A stretch of 64,000 nucleotides of DNA. It comes from Labrenzia sp. OB1. GTDB lineage: Bacteria; Pseudomonadota; Alphaproteobacteria; Rhizobiales; Stappiaceae. The notes beneath the pieces were generated by a model. It did no database searches and was not told the origin of the DNA. It saw only the letters and a list, made by a program, of their open reading frames with translations. This document shows positions 24,530 through 34,007 of this stretch, one piece after another. Within the stretch, counting starts at the first letter, position 1; the number at the start of each line of letters is the position of its first letter. A program made the translations under genes and the position numbers. Location of the stretch: positions 186,001-250,000 of the forward strand of contig NZ_JSEP01000007.1 in the NCBI RefSeq assembly GCF_001624695.1, given 5' to 3'.

Positions 24530-25597
24530 TTAGTCGTGATAGACGAACGCGGGACTGGGATCGGAGGCCACATCGTGTATCCTCTCCCGTTCCAGCAACT
24601 CGTTTATGCGCTTGCGATAGACCATCGGTCCCTTGTCGATGGCGATGCGCAGCGGGCGCCGTTTTGCCGGTCTTTCCTCTTCCTGCTGAACCGCTTCCAG
24701 GATTGCCTTGTCCTCGGCAAATGCGATCCGGAACATTGCGTCCATGTTCGCGGCCGCGTCCTCATCGCCAAGCGCCGTATTGCGCAAATGCATCCAGCGG
24801 TCGATCGTGTGTCCTCCGGTGACCGGCGTCATGAAATGCAACGCGAAAATGCGAACGCCCTTGTTGCGTTCCTCTTCCGCAATCGCGTCTGCGGTGGGTG
24901 CGCTGCCAAAATCAATGACAGCCGTGCAGGGCATATGAAGATAGTAGTAGTGCCAGCGATCGACATTGCCTTTGAAGTCGCCGAATTTCTTGAAGAAACC
25001 AATCGGCTCCGCGTCGCGTATCCATCGCCAGGCGACGATCGTCTCGCCTTCCGTCGACACATGCACAGGCACATTCTCGGACGCGGAATTGCCGAGTGTC
25101 GTCGGGTGGACAAAGGAGACATGGGCCGGGTCGACCAGGTTTTCCGCGACGTTGAGATAATTGGACTTCAGGTGAAGCGCGTCCCCTTGATGAGCCTCCC
25201 AGGCGGGATCCGTGAATTCCGGCATGTCGAAGATTTCGGATGGATCGGCTTTTTCCGTGTCGCCCATCCAGATCCAGACGATGTTGTGTCGTTCGACAAT
25301 GGGATAGGCATCCACATAGGCGGAAGCGGGCAGGTTGTTCTGCCCTGGCACCCGGACACATTTGCCGCTGCAGTCAAAGGTCAGACCGTGATAGCCGCAC
25401 TGGATGTTGTCACCGATGCGCTTGCCTTTTGAGAGCGGGAGAAGCCGGTGCGGACATCTATCTTCAAGGCCGACAACAGAGCCGTCCTGCCTGCGATAGA
25501 GGACAATATGGTCGTCAAGAATGGTGAACCGCCTCAGTTCCTGGTCGATTTCCGATGACCAGCCCGCGACGTACCAGGCGTTTCTGATGAATTCCAC
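24530..25597 (-). CDS. Rieske non-heme iron oxygenase (VanA-like demethylase/hydroxylase)
   Basis: 355 aa starting at a GTG (25597) with AAGGGAG upstream. The Rieske cluster ligands are C48, H50, C67 and H70 (CPH...CGYH). The mononuclear iron site is D156-x2-H159-x4-H164 (NLVDPAHVSFVH). Size and motifs place it with VanA/PobA-type O- and N-demethylases and related hydroxylases. It follows two DUF1185 genes in the operon headed by the hydroxynicotinate-reductase-like gene. Electrons could come from the FNR-type reductase encoded at 29330. Possible reactions are N-demethylation of a pyridinium or amine, or ring oxygenation; the substrate is not known. Confidence 0.9.
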   Translation of the reverse strand: MEFIRNAWYVAGWSSEIDQELRRFTILDDHIVLYRRQDGSVVGLEDRCPHRLLPLSKGKRIGDNIQCGYHGLTFDCSGKCVRVPGQNNLPASAYVDAYPIVERHNIVWIWMGDTEKADPSEIFDMPEFTDPAWEAHQGDALHLKSNYLNVAENLVDPAHVSFVHPTTLGNSASENVPVHVSTEGETIVAWRWIRDAEPIGFFKKFGDFKGNVDRWHYYYLHMPCTAVIDFGSAPTADAIAEEERNKGVRIFALHFMTPVTGGHTIDRWMHLRNTALGDEDAAANMDAMFRIAFAEDKAILEAVQQEEERPAKRRPLRIAIDKGPMVYRKRINELLERERIHDVASDPSPAFVYHD

Positions 25598-25618
25598 GGC
25601 AGCTCTCCCTTCCGTTCG

Positions 25619-26203
25619 TTATCTCAAACCATCTTCGCGCTTTGCCGTCTCATGCGTTAAGCCGCCAACACGCGGCAGGGGGCGTCCATTGGTCGAAAGC
25701 GCAATGGCAACGACGATTTCGTTTGCACCCGGTGCGTCGGGACACTGCAATTCCATGGCGTCAAAATGGGATCGCACATAGGCCGCGTCCTTGTGGCCAA
25801 GAGGGATGTCGAGGGTTTGCCCCGCAGACCCCATTTTCTTCGCGGAGGGAACCAGCGCCTTGCCGCCGCCGAGCACATCGCGCAAAGGGGCTCCAAGACG
25901 CGGATGCAGGATCGCAGCAGCATGTTCCAGTTCCCCGTTTTCGCCGACCATGGCGGCCTTGCCGAAACTCTGGACGGAAGCGGCTTGTGCGCCCAGCGCT
26001 GCCAGGCATCGATTTGTCAGAACCGCGCCGAGGTCCGCGCCCATCGCCATCAGGTCTTCGAGATCCGCAACATAGGTTCCCGCGTGAGGATTGGTGATCA
26101 CGGCAGCGGCAAGGGCACGGCGCGCCGGTGGCGACACCTCCTGCCCCATTTCAAGCCGGGTTTCCTCAACCAGGGTCATGATCTTGCGGATCTTAGCCTT
26201 CAT
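25619..26203 (-). CDS. DUF1185 'amino acid synthesis' family protein, copy 2
   Basis: 194 aa of Pfam AA_synth (DUF1185), a family with a chorismate-mutase-like fold variant, proposed to act in amino-acid metabolism but without an assigned reaction. Conserved stretches seen: the AAAVITNPHAGTYVADL opening, a GKAAMVGENGELEHAAA core, LGHKDAAYVRSHFD, and the GxLTHETAKREDGLR end. It is paralogous to the adjacent gene (shared EDGLR C-terminus and HxxAxYVRSHFDAxE) and overlaps it by ATGA. The two may form a heteromer. Confidence 0.85.
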   Translation of the reverse strand: MKAKIRKIMTLVEETRLEMGQEVSPPARRALAAAVITNPHAGTYVADLEDLMAMGADLGAVLTNRCLAALGAQAASVQSFGKAAMVGENGELEHAAAILHPRLGAPLRDVLGGGKALVPSAKKMGSAGQTLDIPLGHKDAAYVRSHFDAMELQCPDAPGANEIVVAIALSTNGRPLPRVGGLTHETAKREDGLR

Positions 26204-26784
26204 CGCAGGCCGTCCTCGCCTTTGACGTCCGATGCCTTCAAACCGCCAACGCGTGCATGGATGCGCGGACCTGTGGTCATCACAAGGACCAGCAGGATCT
26301 CATCCGCCCTGGGAGCGTCGTTCAGACCCACTTCGATGGCGTCGAAATGCGAGCGCACATAAGACGCATTGCAGTGGGTAATCGGAACATCCAGACGGGT
26401 TCCGGGCCCGCCGATTTTCTTCGTCGAAGGAACGATTGCCGCAGAGGATGGCAGAATCTCGCGCATGGAATAGCCGCCTGGCACATGCCAAAGCGCGCCG
26501 TGTTCCAATTCGCCGGCCGATCCCACAATCGCGCCTTTGCCGTAGCCTTCAACAACACTTGCATCGCCGCCAAGTGCCTTGACCAGGTCGGCGGCCATCT
26601 CAACGCCAAGCGGTTTCAGGTCATCCATGAAGCCTTCGATTTCTTCGACATAACCGCCGGCAAACGGATTCTTGATAACGACAATCGCAGCCGCCCTGCG
26701 CAGCGGGTGTTCTGCGACGGGGCCGCCTTCGTGGAAGATCTCTTCAACAAGAACCGCCTTCTTGCGGATAATGGGATCAGGCAT
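26200..26784 (-). CDS. DUF1185 'amino acid synthesis' family protein, copy 1
   Basis: 194 aa, same length as its neighbour. Landmarks are RAAAIVVIKNPFAGGYVEEIEG, the GKGAIVGSAGELEHGAL core, THCNASYVRSHFDAIEVGL, and a C-terminal GGLKASDVKGEDGLR. The side-by-side pair, translationally coupled, suggests paired subunits or consecutive related steps. It overlaps the UPF0280 gene by 8 bp. Function inferred only from context: processing an intermediate of N-heterocycle breakdown. Confidence 0.85.
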   Translation of the reverse strand: MPDPIIRKKAVLVEEIFHEGGPVAEHPLRRAAAIVVIKNPFAGGYVEEIEGFMDDLKPLGVEMAADLVKALGGDASVVEGYGKGAIVGSAGELEHGALWHVPGGYSMREILPSSAAIVPSTKKIGGPGTRLDVPITHCNASYVRSHFDAIEVGLNDAPRADEILLVLVMTTGPRIHARVGGLKASDVKGEDGLR

Positions 26785-27679
26785 GGGCTGCGTTCCTCGG
26801 CGCTATTGTTTTTGTCTGATGTTGGGTAACCGTCACGCGCTTTCCGGCGAGCGCAAGATAAGCAGCGGATATCAGGCCGCGCTCCAGATAGTCTTCCGCC
26901 TTGCGCAGGCCAAGTCCAAGCGCGGCTTGAATTTCGGCCGGATCGAGTGCGCCGACATCCGTTGTGACGAGCCGGTCACCGAGATCGCTATCCAGTGACA
27001 GCGCGCTGGCGGCACAACGGGAAACTCGTGGCGAGAAAGGCACATCGACAGCATTGGCAATCAGCGTGGCGGCCGCGTCGGCTGCGGCCGCTGAACCGGC
27101 CAGAACCGTGACCGCATCGGCAATGCCGAGAGAGTGAGACCGGCCGCGCCAGCCACTGGTGGCGATACCGCCAATGCCGTCTTCAGGGTGAATGTCGACA
27201 AGACCGCCAGATTCGCCTGAAACGGGATCATCGCAGATCCCGATCCGGAAGCTCCCGTCGGTCAAATGCAACGCGATATCGCCGCCGTTGTTCACGTAAG
27301 CACGCGTCAGCGACCGTCCCGCGATCATCCGGGCGAGCACGTGATCGGCAACACTTCCGGCGACCGCCGCCATCGGCGTGATAAACTCGGGCACAAAAGG
27401 TCTGGTGGCGTCATACATGAGCCGCGCGGCTGCCCCCGCCGGTGGCACACCATGTTGCCTCCGCAGGCGCGGCAGTTCTCTCACCAAGTCGTCCAGGACA
27501 GGTTCGAACGCGTCCCGCGCTTGATTGTAAGCCTGATTTATCTCGTCTGCAGGCCCGCTTGCGCCAATCACAAGATCAATGGGGCCATATTGCAGGTGCA
27601 GCCGTTGCCCGTCCGGCAGCATGGTTGCCAAGGCCCCCATTGCTTTGCGGTTTTCTGAAGACGGGCGCAGCGCAGTCAT
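26777..27679 (-). CDS. UPF0280 family protein
   Basis: 300 aa matching UPF0280 (from memory placed in the ApbE-like superfamily; no known reaction). Seen here: PDGQRLHLQYGPIDLVIGASG, a central FVTPMAAVAGSVADHVLA-like segment (EFITPMAAVAGSVADHVL), AYVNNGGDIALHL, and ATSGWRGRSHSLGIADAVTV, the last two recalling the ApbE nucleotide/metal site (NxGGD, T/S-SG). It overlaps both neighbours, so the four genes from 29196 are tightly coupled. A flavin- or cofactor-related role for the reductase encoded upstream is conceivable. Confidence 0.82.
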   Translation of the reverse strand: MTALRPSSENRKAMGALATMLPDGQRLHLQYGPIDLVIGASGPADEINQAYNQARDAFEPVLDDLVRELPRLRRQHGVPPAGAAARLMYDATRPFVPEFITPMAAVAGSVADHVLARMIAGRSLTRAYVNNGGDIALHLTDGSFRIGICDDPVSGESGGLVDIHPEDGIGGIATSGWRGRSHSLGIADAVTVLAGSAAAADAAATLIANAVDVPFSPRVSRCAASALSLDSDLGDRLVTTDVGALDPAEIQAALGLGLRKAEDYLERGLISAAYLALAGKRVTVTQHQTKTIAPRNAAHA

Positions 27680-29196
27680 TCGGTGAATTTCCTCCAGGGA
27701 TAGTTGTCGGAGCCTGCGGGCCAGGGATTTCCGGAGGAGGAGGAGATCGAACGGCGGCCTTTCAATATGTGGTCGTTCTGCCGCCCTGTCTTGCCTTTCA
27801 AGGCGTCACCAAGAGGCATGACGTAGTCCATATGCCCCCCGAGTGAGCGATAATCTTCAGCGCGCATTGTGAATTCAAGGGGAGCGACCAAAGCGGGCGT
27901 CGGTACATAACCGAAGGCGTTCCGGGGCAGGCGCGTGACATCGGCCATGAATGTGATGCCGCCGCCGGGCCAGGTGTAAACCGGCGCCCCGCCGCAACTG
28001 ACATAGGTGAGCGAGTTCTGGACCGAGCGGGTCAGTCCAACCGGGTGCTCCGTCACACCTGAACGCAAGGACCCGCCGGCACCGGCCATAAACAAGATCG
28101 ATGTCAGGGCCGGCTCGCAGTTTTCCTCGATCCGGTGGACGGATGGCAGAAGGCGGTCCGGCATGTCCATCTGGACCGGCGTCAGCTCTTCATCGAGTTC
28201 ATAATAGGCTGAATGCTCGCCCGTGGTGGAAACCATGAGAAGACTCAATCCAGGACGGGCAACCTTCCCATTGAACGGTCCAATGATGGCAAGTGGATCG
28301 GTCAGGTTCGTGCCACCCCAGCCGGTTCCAGGTTCCGCAACCTGAAAATAACGTCCCGGGGTCGAGCGGCGGCCATTGATCTTGATGCCGGTCGGCTCCC
28401 ACCCGATGACCTTCCCTGCCTGGTGTTCGGACATGACGCCGGTAATATGATCATCGACCACGACAACTTCGTCGACGAGGTCTTTCCATTGCGCGGCGAA
28501 CATTCCAACCGTCGCGGAACCGCAGCCAACGCGCATCCGTTCTTCCAGAGCGCCATTGATAACCGGGGCCTTGCCTGCCTGAACCGTCAAGTCCGCGCCA
28601 CCATCGATTGTCAGGTCGGCTGTCTCGCCATTGCACAGCGCCAGCATGGTGGCGCACGTAACCCGGCCCTCCTTCTTCGACCCGCCTGTCAGATGATGAA
28701 CACCGCCAAGTGACAACATCTGACTGCCGTACTCAGAGGTGGTTACATGGCCGATTGCTTCGCCGTCGGAGCGCACAACGGCGCATTCGTCGCCCAGGTG
28801 CCGATCGGTATCGATCTTCAGTTTGACGCCGCAATAGCTGAAAATGCCCTCGGTCACGACGGTCACCATATCGACACCATCAACCTGCGAGGCGACAATG
28901 AAGGGGGCAGGCTTGTAATCCGGATAGGTCGTTCCCGCGCCGATGGCGGTCACGAAGGTTTCCGGACCCGGAACAATGTCGCCGTCCCACTCACGTTCCA
29001 GAAACGGAACGACAGACCCTTCGCTGCCCGCGGCGTCACGCCGGCTTTCCAGAATGGTCAGTGGATCGAGCCGGACCAGATTGCCATTGTCATTCGCATA
29101 GCGATCGCAAGCGCCCGAACGACCTTCGGCGATGTAGCACATCACCGGACAGGCGTCGCAACGGATCTTTTCTGGTTTGCCATCGGTCGCAGTCAA
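27676..29196 (-). CDS. 6-hydroxynicotinate reductase-like iron-sulfur protein
   Basis: 506 aa. The N-terminus has four cysteines in the pattern C13-x2-C16-x3-C20-x9-C30 (CDACPVMC), a probable Fe-S cluster site. The remainder (GTTYPDYKPAPFIVASQVDG, VTVVTEGIFSYCGVKLKIDTD) matches proteins named 6-hydroxynicotinate reductase after the Eubacterium barkeri Hnr enzyme, which reduces 6-hydroxynicotinate to 1,4,5,6-tetrahydro-6-oxonicotinate. It heads an operon with UPF0280, two DUF1185 proteins and a Rieske oxygenase. The operator TTGTTAGTATGCAAAC lies 31-48 bp upstream. The name rests on remembered homology, so the substrate may be another hydroxylated N-heterocycle. Confidence 0.7.
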   Translation of the reverse strand: MTATDGKPEKIRCDACPVMCYIAEGRSGACDRYANDNGNLVRLDPLTILESRRDAAGSEGSVVPFLEREWDGDIVPGPETFVTAIGAGTTYPDYKPAPFIVASQVDGVDMVTVVTEGIFSYCGVKLKIDTDRHLGDECAVVRSDGEAIGHVTTSEYGSQMLSLGGVHHLTGGSKKEGRVTCATMLALCNGETADLTIDGGADLTVQAGKAPVINGALEERMRVGCGSATVGMFAAQWKDLVDEVVVVDDHITGVMSEHQAGKVIGWEPTGIKINGRRSTPGRYFQVAEPGTGWGGTNLTDPLAIIGPFNGKVARPGLSLLMVSTTGEHSAYYELDEELTPVQMDMPDRLLPSVHRIEENCEPALTSILFMAGAGGSLRSGVTEHPVGLTRSVQNSLTYVSCGGAPVYTWPGGGITFMADVTRLPRNAFGYVPTPALVAPLEFTMRAEDYRSLGGHMDYVMPLGDALKGKTGRQNDHILKGRRSISSSSGNPWPAGSDNYPWRKFTE

Positions 29197-29226
29197 CGTC
29201 GGGGCTCCTCATTGCCAAACCGGCAA

Positions 29227-29244
29227 TTGTTAGTATGCAAACAT
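29227..29244 (+). promoter_or_regulatory. regulon operator, site 1 (TTGTTAGTATGCAAACAT)
   Basis: Lies 31 bp upstream of the hydroxynicotinate-reductase-like gene. It differs from sites 3 and 4 only at one or two positions (G for A in the centre). It should control the operon from 29196 to at least 19853. Confidence 0.65.
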
Positions 29245-29329
29245 ATTTCAAGGTTCTGTCAACGGAGTTCGAGATTCTGCCTCGCTGATTTGCTGGGCAG
29301 GACAGGTGAAAATCGAGGCAAATTCCCGC

Positions 29330-30163
29330 TCAATCGACAAAGGCTCTTTCGACAACGAATTCACCTGGCTTGTTGTTCGCACCCTCGCTCATGCCGTGAT
29401 CCAAGCAGAGGTCCTTGGTGTCGCGGAGCATGGCCATGGAGCCGCAGATCATCGCGCGGTCTTCTTCCGGCCCCATGGGTTGCAACCCGAGGTCTTCAAA
29501 AAGCTTGCCTGACGTTATCAGGTCGGTAATGCGGCCTTGCCTCGGGTGATCTTCCCGGGTCACGGTGGTGTAGTGGAGCAGCTTTCCATCGACCATCTCG
29601 CCTATCAACGGATCGTCCTTGAGCGCGGCGACCAGATCCTCGCCGTATTTGAGTTCCGCCACTGTGCGGCAGCCATGAACCAGAACGATCGTCTGAAACT
29701 TGTCATAGGTTTCCGGGTCCCGAACCAGACTGGCAAAAGGAGCAAGTCCCGTTCCGGTGGCAAACATCCAGACGCGTTTGCCGGGCAAAAGGGCATCGTT
29801 GACCAGCGTCCCCGTCGCCTTTTTCCGCATGATCACCGTATCGCCGGGCTGGATCTTCTGCAGGTGCTCGGTCAAGGGACCGTCCGGAACCTTGATCGAA
29901 TAGAATTCAAGCTCTTCATCCCAGGACGGACTTGCGACAGAATAGGCTCGAAATACCGGCTTGTCTGAATTTGGCAGGCCGATCATTACAAACTCGCCGG
30001 AGCGAAAACGAAATTCCTGCGGTCGCGTGACGCGAAACCGGAACAAGGTGTCGGTATAGTGCTGAACGTCGGTTACCGTCAGAGCGTAACAACCTTTGGG
30101 TACACAAAATGGCGACGGCGCTCCGGCCAGGATGGGTGTCTCGATGGTCATCGCGTCCTGCAT
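29330..30163 (-). CDS. fpr: ferredoxin--NADP reductase (FNR/Fpr type)
   Basis: 277-aa FAD enzyme of the bacterial FPR class: RPQEFRFRSGEFVMIGL, the FAD motif RAYSVAS, the NADP-binding MFATGTGLAPFASLVRD, and the C-terminal VERAFVD. AAGGA precedes the ATG at 30163. It moves electrons between NADPH and ferredoxin or flavodoxin. Its position between the reductase/Rieske operon and the molybdo-hydroxylase genes, with a regulon-like site upstream, suggests a dedicated electron supply for the Rieske oxygenase or the hydroxynicotinate-reductase-like enzyme. No ferredoxin gene is visible in the locus. Confidence 0.92.
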   Translation of the reverse strand: MQDAMTIETPILAGAPSPFCVPKGCYALTVTDVQHYTDTLFRFRVTRPQEFRFRSGEFVMIGLPNSDKPVFRAYSVASPSWDEELEFYSIKVPDGPLTEHLQKIQPGDTVIMRKKATGTLVNDALLPGKRVWMFATGTGLAPFASLVRDPETYDKFQTIVLVHGCRTVAELKYGEDLVAALKDDPLIGEMVDGKLLHYTTVTREDHPRQGRITDLITSGKLFEDLGLQPMGPEEDRAMICGSMAMLRDTKDLCLDHGMSEGANNKPGEFVVERAFVD

Positions 30164-30213
30164 TCGGGTGTTCCTTCGTGAAATTCAATTCGGCATAACG
30201 CTGACAAAAAATT

Positions 30214-30229
30214 CGTTTGCATGCAAATG
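30214..30229. promoter_or_regulatory. palindromic operator-like site 2 upstream of fpr
   Basis: CGTTTGCATGCAAATG contains the perfect palindrome TTTGCATGCAAA, 51 bp upstream of fpr. It shares the GCAAA(C/T) half with site 1 and resembles the regulon motif, but lacks the TTAGTAT half. Confidence 0.45.
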
Positions 30230-30326
30230 AAAATTAGCGCCCGCTGCAAATTTGGTTTGCCTGATTAGAATTTGCGCAGATGCGAAGGGATGCGCTGCTT
30301 GACAGTTGATCCAATTCGATTCAGTT

Positions 30327-30343
30327 TTGTTAGTATACAAATG
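30327..30343 (+). promoter_or_regulatory. regulon operator, site 3 (TTGTTAGTATACAAATG)
   Basis: Ends 19 bp before the start of the FAD-subunit gene of the molybdo-hydroxylase. It is nearly identical to the sites at 29227 and 34008. Confidence 0.65.
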
Positions 30344-30362
30344 AAATGCGTTGAGGACGCCG

Positions 30363-31205
30363 ATGCAATTCTATCAGCCTGAGACTTTGGAAGACGCGAT
30401 TGCCTTGCTCGCGGAGAGCGGTGGACGCTTGCTTGCCGGCGGCACGGACTTCTATCCGGGTTTGATGGATGCGCCTGTATCCGGACCGGTTGTCGACCTG
30501 GGGCGGCTTTCAGCCCTGCGCGGGATCAGGCGGAAGGAGGCCGGCTGGCGGATCGGGGCAACGGCAACCTGGCGGGATGTTTCGCGCGCGGACTTGCCGG
30601 CACTTTTCGATGGCCTGAAACTGGCGGCACGCGAAGTCGGGTCAATCCAGATTCAAAATGCCGGCACGATTGCAGGCAATATCTGCAACGCATCTCCGGC
30701 CGCCGATGGCGTTCCGGCCCTGCTGACATTGGATGCGGTCGTTGAAATCGCCGGCCCCTCGGGCCTGCGTGAAGTGACGCTTCAAGAGTTCATAACCGGT
30801 GTGCGCCAAACAGGGCTTCTTCCAGGCGAAATCGTAACGGCTGTTGTTGTTCCCGATTGCGAGAATGGGGTTTCGAGTTTCCTGAAGCTCGGCGCGCGCA
30901 AATACCTGGTGATTTCGATTGCCATGGTCGCGGCTACCATTGTGCTTGATCCGGCGGGCGCAATCTCACAGGCCCGGCTTGCGGTTGGCGCTTGTTCGGC
31001 GGTTGCCCGGCGGCTGCCGGATCTGGAAGCGGCCCTGGTTGGCATTCGGCCTGAAGGCGCGGCGCTCCGGGATCTCCTGACCAAGACCGAGCTGAAAGAG
31101 CTGACGCCATTGAGCGACGTGCGTGCAAGCGCGGATTACCGGCTCGAGGCTGCCCGTGAGTTGATTTGTCGTTCCATTTTGATGGCAGTAGAGGGAGGTG
31201 CCTGA
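30363..31205 (+). CDS. xanthine dehydrogenase family FAD-binding subunit
   Basis: 280 aa, the medium (FAD) subunit of a molybdenum hydroxylase. FAD-site motifs AGGTD (25-29) and TIAGN (102-106) are present, with the CO-dehydrogenase-flavoprotein C-terminal domain after about residue 180. ATG 30363 follows GAGG; an in-frame ATG at 30351 lacks a ribosome site. It is followed after 2 bp by a gene fusing the other two subunits. It passes electrons from the [2Fe-2S] centres to the final acceptor. Confidence 0.92.
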   Translation: MQFYQPETLEDAIALLAESGGRLLAGGTDFYPGLMDAPVSGPVVDLGRLSALRGIRRKEAGWRIGATATWRDVSRADLPALFDGLKLAAREVGSIQIQNAGTIAGNICNASPAADGVPALLTLDAVVEIAGPSGLREVTLQEFITGVRQTGLLPGEIVTAVVVPDCENGVSSFLKLGARKYLVISIAMVAATIVLDPAGAISQARLAVGACSAVARRLPDLEAALVGIRPEGAALRDLLTKTELKELTPLSDVRASADYRLEAARELICRSILMAVEGGA

Positions 31206-31207
31206 TC

Positions 31208-33949
31208 ATGGCTCTTTTGGATGTAGACGATCAGGCAGTGATCTCGTTTGATCTCAATGGCGTTGCCGTGAACCTTCAGGCGCCCCCCGCCGAGCGCCTG
31301 TCAACCGCGCTGCGTGAGCGCGCCGGATCGAAGGATGTCAAGGTCGGCTGCAATGCGGGCGACTGCGGGGCCTGTACGGTCCTCGTCGATGGATTGGCTG
31401 TCTGTTCCTGCACCACCGCTGTCGCCCAGGTTCAGGATGCGAAAGTCGAAACCCTGACCGGTCTGGTTGAAAGCGATCCTCATGCGAAAACGCTGGTCCG
31501 TTCTTTCCAGCGCCATCAGGCCGCCCAATGCGGCATCTGCACACCCGGCATGATGGTGTCTGCGGTTGCCCTGCTGCGCGAAAGCGAAGAGCTGGAAGAG
31601 GCAGAGGTTCTCGATGCGCTTGGCGGCGTTCTGTGTCGCTGTACCGGCTATCGCAAGATCATCGATGCCGTGATGGATGCGGGCCTCGACACACTGCCGG
31701 AGAGCGGCGGCGTCGGGTCTGCCATGGCGCGGATCGACGGATTTGCCAAGGTCACCGGCACGGAACTGTTCGGCGATGACGCGGCGCCTGCAAATGCGCT
31801 TGGACTGCGGGTGATCCGCTCTCCCTATCATCGCGCGGCTTTCAGCCTCGGCGACCTTGAAGCATATCGGGCCCGATACGGTCTGGATCTGGTTCTGACC
31901 GCCGCGGATGTACCCGGTGAGAATATCTTTGGTGTCATACCCGGTTTCGAAGACCAGCCGATGTTTGCCGAGACCGCGGTCAAGTTCAAGGGGGAAGCGG
32001 TTGCCGCCGTCGTCGGTGTGCAGGAAATCGTGAATTCGCTCGATCTTTCGCTGTTTCCCGTCGACTGGTCTCCCCTGCCGGAGGCTCTCGTTCCGGCCAC
32101 TGCCGACGGGATAGATGACCTGCACGCGGGCCGCGATGAAAACATCATGTGCCGTGGTCTGGTTCGTCGCGGCGAGCCGGAACAGGCGCTTGAAAATGCG
32201 GCGGTCGTCGTTGAAGGCACCTTCTCGACCGGGTTCATCGAGCATGGCTATATCGAGCCGGAAGCCGCCTTCGCCCAGATGGTCGGCGGGCGCGTCGAGG
32301 TGCATTGCTGCACGCAGGCCCCTTTCATGAACCTGTCAAGCATCGCCCGATTGCTGGATTTGCCCACGAGCGATGTCCGCATCGTTCCTACGGCGACCGG
32401 CGGAGGCTTCGGTTCCAAGCTGGATCTTTCCGCGCAGCCCTATGTCGCCCTGGCCGCCTTGAAGCTGAACAAACCGGTCCGGGTCACCTACACACGCACG
32501 GAATCCCTGATGTCCACGACAAAGCGGCATCCCTCCGAGATTGCCATGCGCATTGGCGCGGATGCGGAGGGGGCCATCGTGGGGGCCGTGTTTGACGGAA
32601 CATTCAACACGGGAGCCTATGCAAGCTGGGGTCCGACGGTGGCCAATCGCGTGCCGATCCATGCATCCGGTCCGTATCGAACCCCGAACTATGTGGCGCG
32701 AAGTGCCGGCGTGCATACCAATTGCGCGCCTGCCGGAGCGTTTCGCGGATTTGGCGTGCCGCAATCAGCGCTCGCCCAGGAGCCGCTTTATGATGATCTG
32801 GCCAATGCACTCGGCATGGATCGGCTGGAATTCCGGCGTCGCAATGCCTTGCGCAACGGCGACCCCACGGTCACGGGTCAGGTATTCGAAACAGGCATGG
32901 GAATTGTCGAGTGTTTTGAAAGTCTGAAGCCGCATTGGGAAAAAGCCCTTGAATCTGCCACTAAATTCAACACTTCAAGTGAAACCGTAAAGCACGGTGT
33001 CGGGATTGCCGGTGGCTGGTACGGCTGTGGCAACACGTCCCTCTCGAACCCTTCAACGATAAAGGCCGGCATCACGGCTGAAGGTCGCTTGATGCTGCAT
33101 CAGGGAGCCGTGGATATCGGTCAGGGGTCCAACACGGTCATCGCCCAGATTTTTGCAACCGCGCTGGGAATTCCGGTCGACCGGATCGAATTGATCGGCC
33201 CGGATACCGACGTGACACCGGATGCGGGCAAGACATCCGCAAGCCGGCAAACCTTCATCACCGGGAATGCTGCACGGTTTTGCGGTGAAGCGCTCAGAGC
33301 CAAGATCCTTCGTCTCGGCAACGTTTCATCCGCGGCATCAATCGACATTGCGGACGGCGGAATCCGGTTGATCGAGGATGGCGTGGAGAGCATCATTTCC
33401 CTGGCTTCTCTCAGTCCTGAAAGCGGCGGGGCTTACGTTCTGGAGGCGACCGAGAGCTATGATCCGCCGACACAGCCCCTCGATGAGAACGGACAGGGCG
33501 AACCCTATGCGGTGTTCGGCACGACGGCGCAAATGGCCGAAGTCGAGGTCGACCTGGCGCTTGGGACGGTCAAATTGTTGAAAATCACCGCAGCGCATGA
33601 CGTCGGCAAGGCGATCAATCCCTTGCTGGTGGAAGGTCAGGTACAGGGCGGTGTGGCGCAAGGCATCGGCCTGGCGATGATGGAGGAGTTCCTTCCCGGG
33701 CGGACGGAAAACCTGCATGACTATCTGATCCCGACGATCGGCGACGTGCCTCCCATTGAAACCATCATCATCGAGAGTGGCGATCCCCATGGCCCCTATG
33801 GTGCCAAGGGGCTCGGCGAGCACTGCCTGATCCCGACAGCCCCGGCGATCCTGAACGCCATCAAGGATGCTTCTGGAGCTCGTGTCTGCAACCTTCCGGC
33901 AACGCCGGACAAGGTGCGTGCTGCAATCCGGGCATTGAGCGCCAACTGA
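31208..33949 (+). CDS. fused [2Fe-2S] and molybdopterin subunit of a xanthine dehydrogenase-family hydroxylase
   Basis: 913 aa. Residues about 10-165 are the small subunit: cluster C48/C53/C56/C68 (CNAGDCGAC) and cluster C108/C111/C143/C145 (CGIC...CRC). Residues about 175-910 are the molybdopterin subunit, with [19 protein letters not shown] and the catalytic Glu E871 in GAKGLGE. Such enzymes hydroxylate N-heterocycles or aldehydes with water. Fusion of the small and large subunits, with a separate FAD subunit upstream, differs from the usual three-gene layout. In this locus a nicotinate-like pyridine is the plausible substrate. A terminator-like hairpin follows. Confidence 0.93.
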   Translation: MALLDVDDQAVISFDLNGVAVNLQAPPAERLSTALRERAGSKDVKVGCNAGDCGACTVLVDGLAVCSCTTAVAQVQDAKVETLTGLVESDPHAKTLVRSFQRHQAAQCGICTPGMMVSAVALLRESEELEEAEVLDALGGVLCRCTGYRKIIDAVMDAGLDTLPESGGVGSAMARIDGFAKVTGTELFGDDAAPANALGLRVIRSPYHRAAFSLGDLEAYRARYGLDLVLTAADVPGENIFGVIPGFEDQPMFAETAVKFKGEAVAAVVGVQEIVNSLDLSLFPVDWSPLPEALVPATADGIDDLHAGRDENIMCRGLVRRGEPEQALENAAVVVEGTFSTGFIEHGYIEPEAAFAQMVGGRVEVHCCTQAPFMNLSSIARLLDLPTSDVRIVPTATGGGFGSKLDLSAQPYVALAALKLNKPVRVTYTRTESLMSTTKRHPSEIAMRIGADAEGAIVGAVFDGTFNTGAYASWGPTVANRVPIHASGPYRTPNYVARSAGVHTNCAPAGAFRGFGVPQSALAQEPLYDDLANALGMDRLEFRRRNALRNGDPTVTGQVFETGMGIVECFESLKPHWEKALESATKFNTSSETVKHGVGIAGGWYGCGNTSLSNPSTIKAGITAEGRLMLHQGAVDIGQGSNTVIAQIFATALGIPVDRIELIGPDTDVTPDAGKTSASRQTFITGNAARFCGEALRAKILRLGNVSSAASIDIADGGIRLIEDGVESIISLASLSPESGGAYVLEATESYDPPTQPLDENGQGEPYAVFGTTAQMAEVEVDLALGTVKLLKITAAHDVGKAINPLLVEGQVQGGVAQGIGLAMMEEFLPGRTENLHDYLIPTIGDVPPIETIIIESGDPHGPYGAKGLGEHCLIPTAPAILNAIKDASGARVCNLPATPDKVRAAIRALSAN

Positions 33950-33953
33950 CAGT

Positions 33954-33994
33954 CGAAAACCGGCAGGAACCCAGCGTGGCTCAGCCGGTTTTCG
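33954..33994 (+). terminator. intrinsic terminator-like hairpin after the molybdo-hydroxylase
   Basis: The perfect 11-bp arms CGAAAACCGGC (33954-33964) and GCCGGTTTTCG (33984-33994) are followed by ATCTTT. It separates the hydroxylase genes from hyuA, which has its own operator. Confidence 0.65.
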
Positions 33995-34007
33995 ATCTTT
34001 AGACTCA

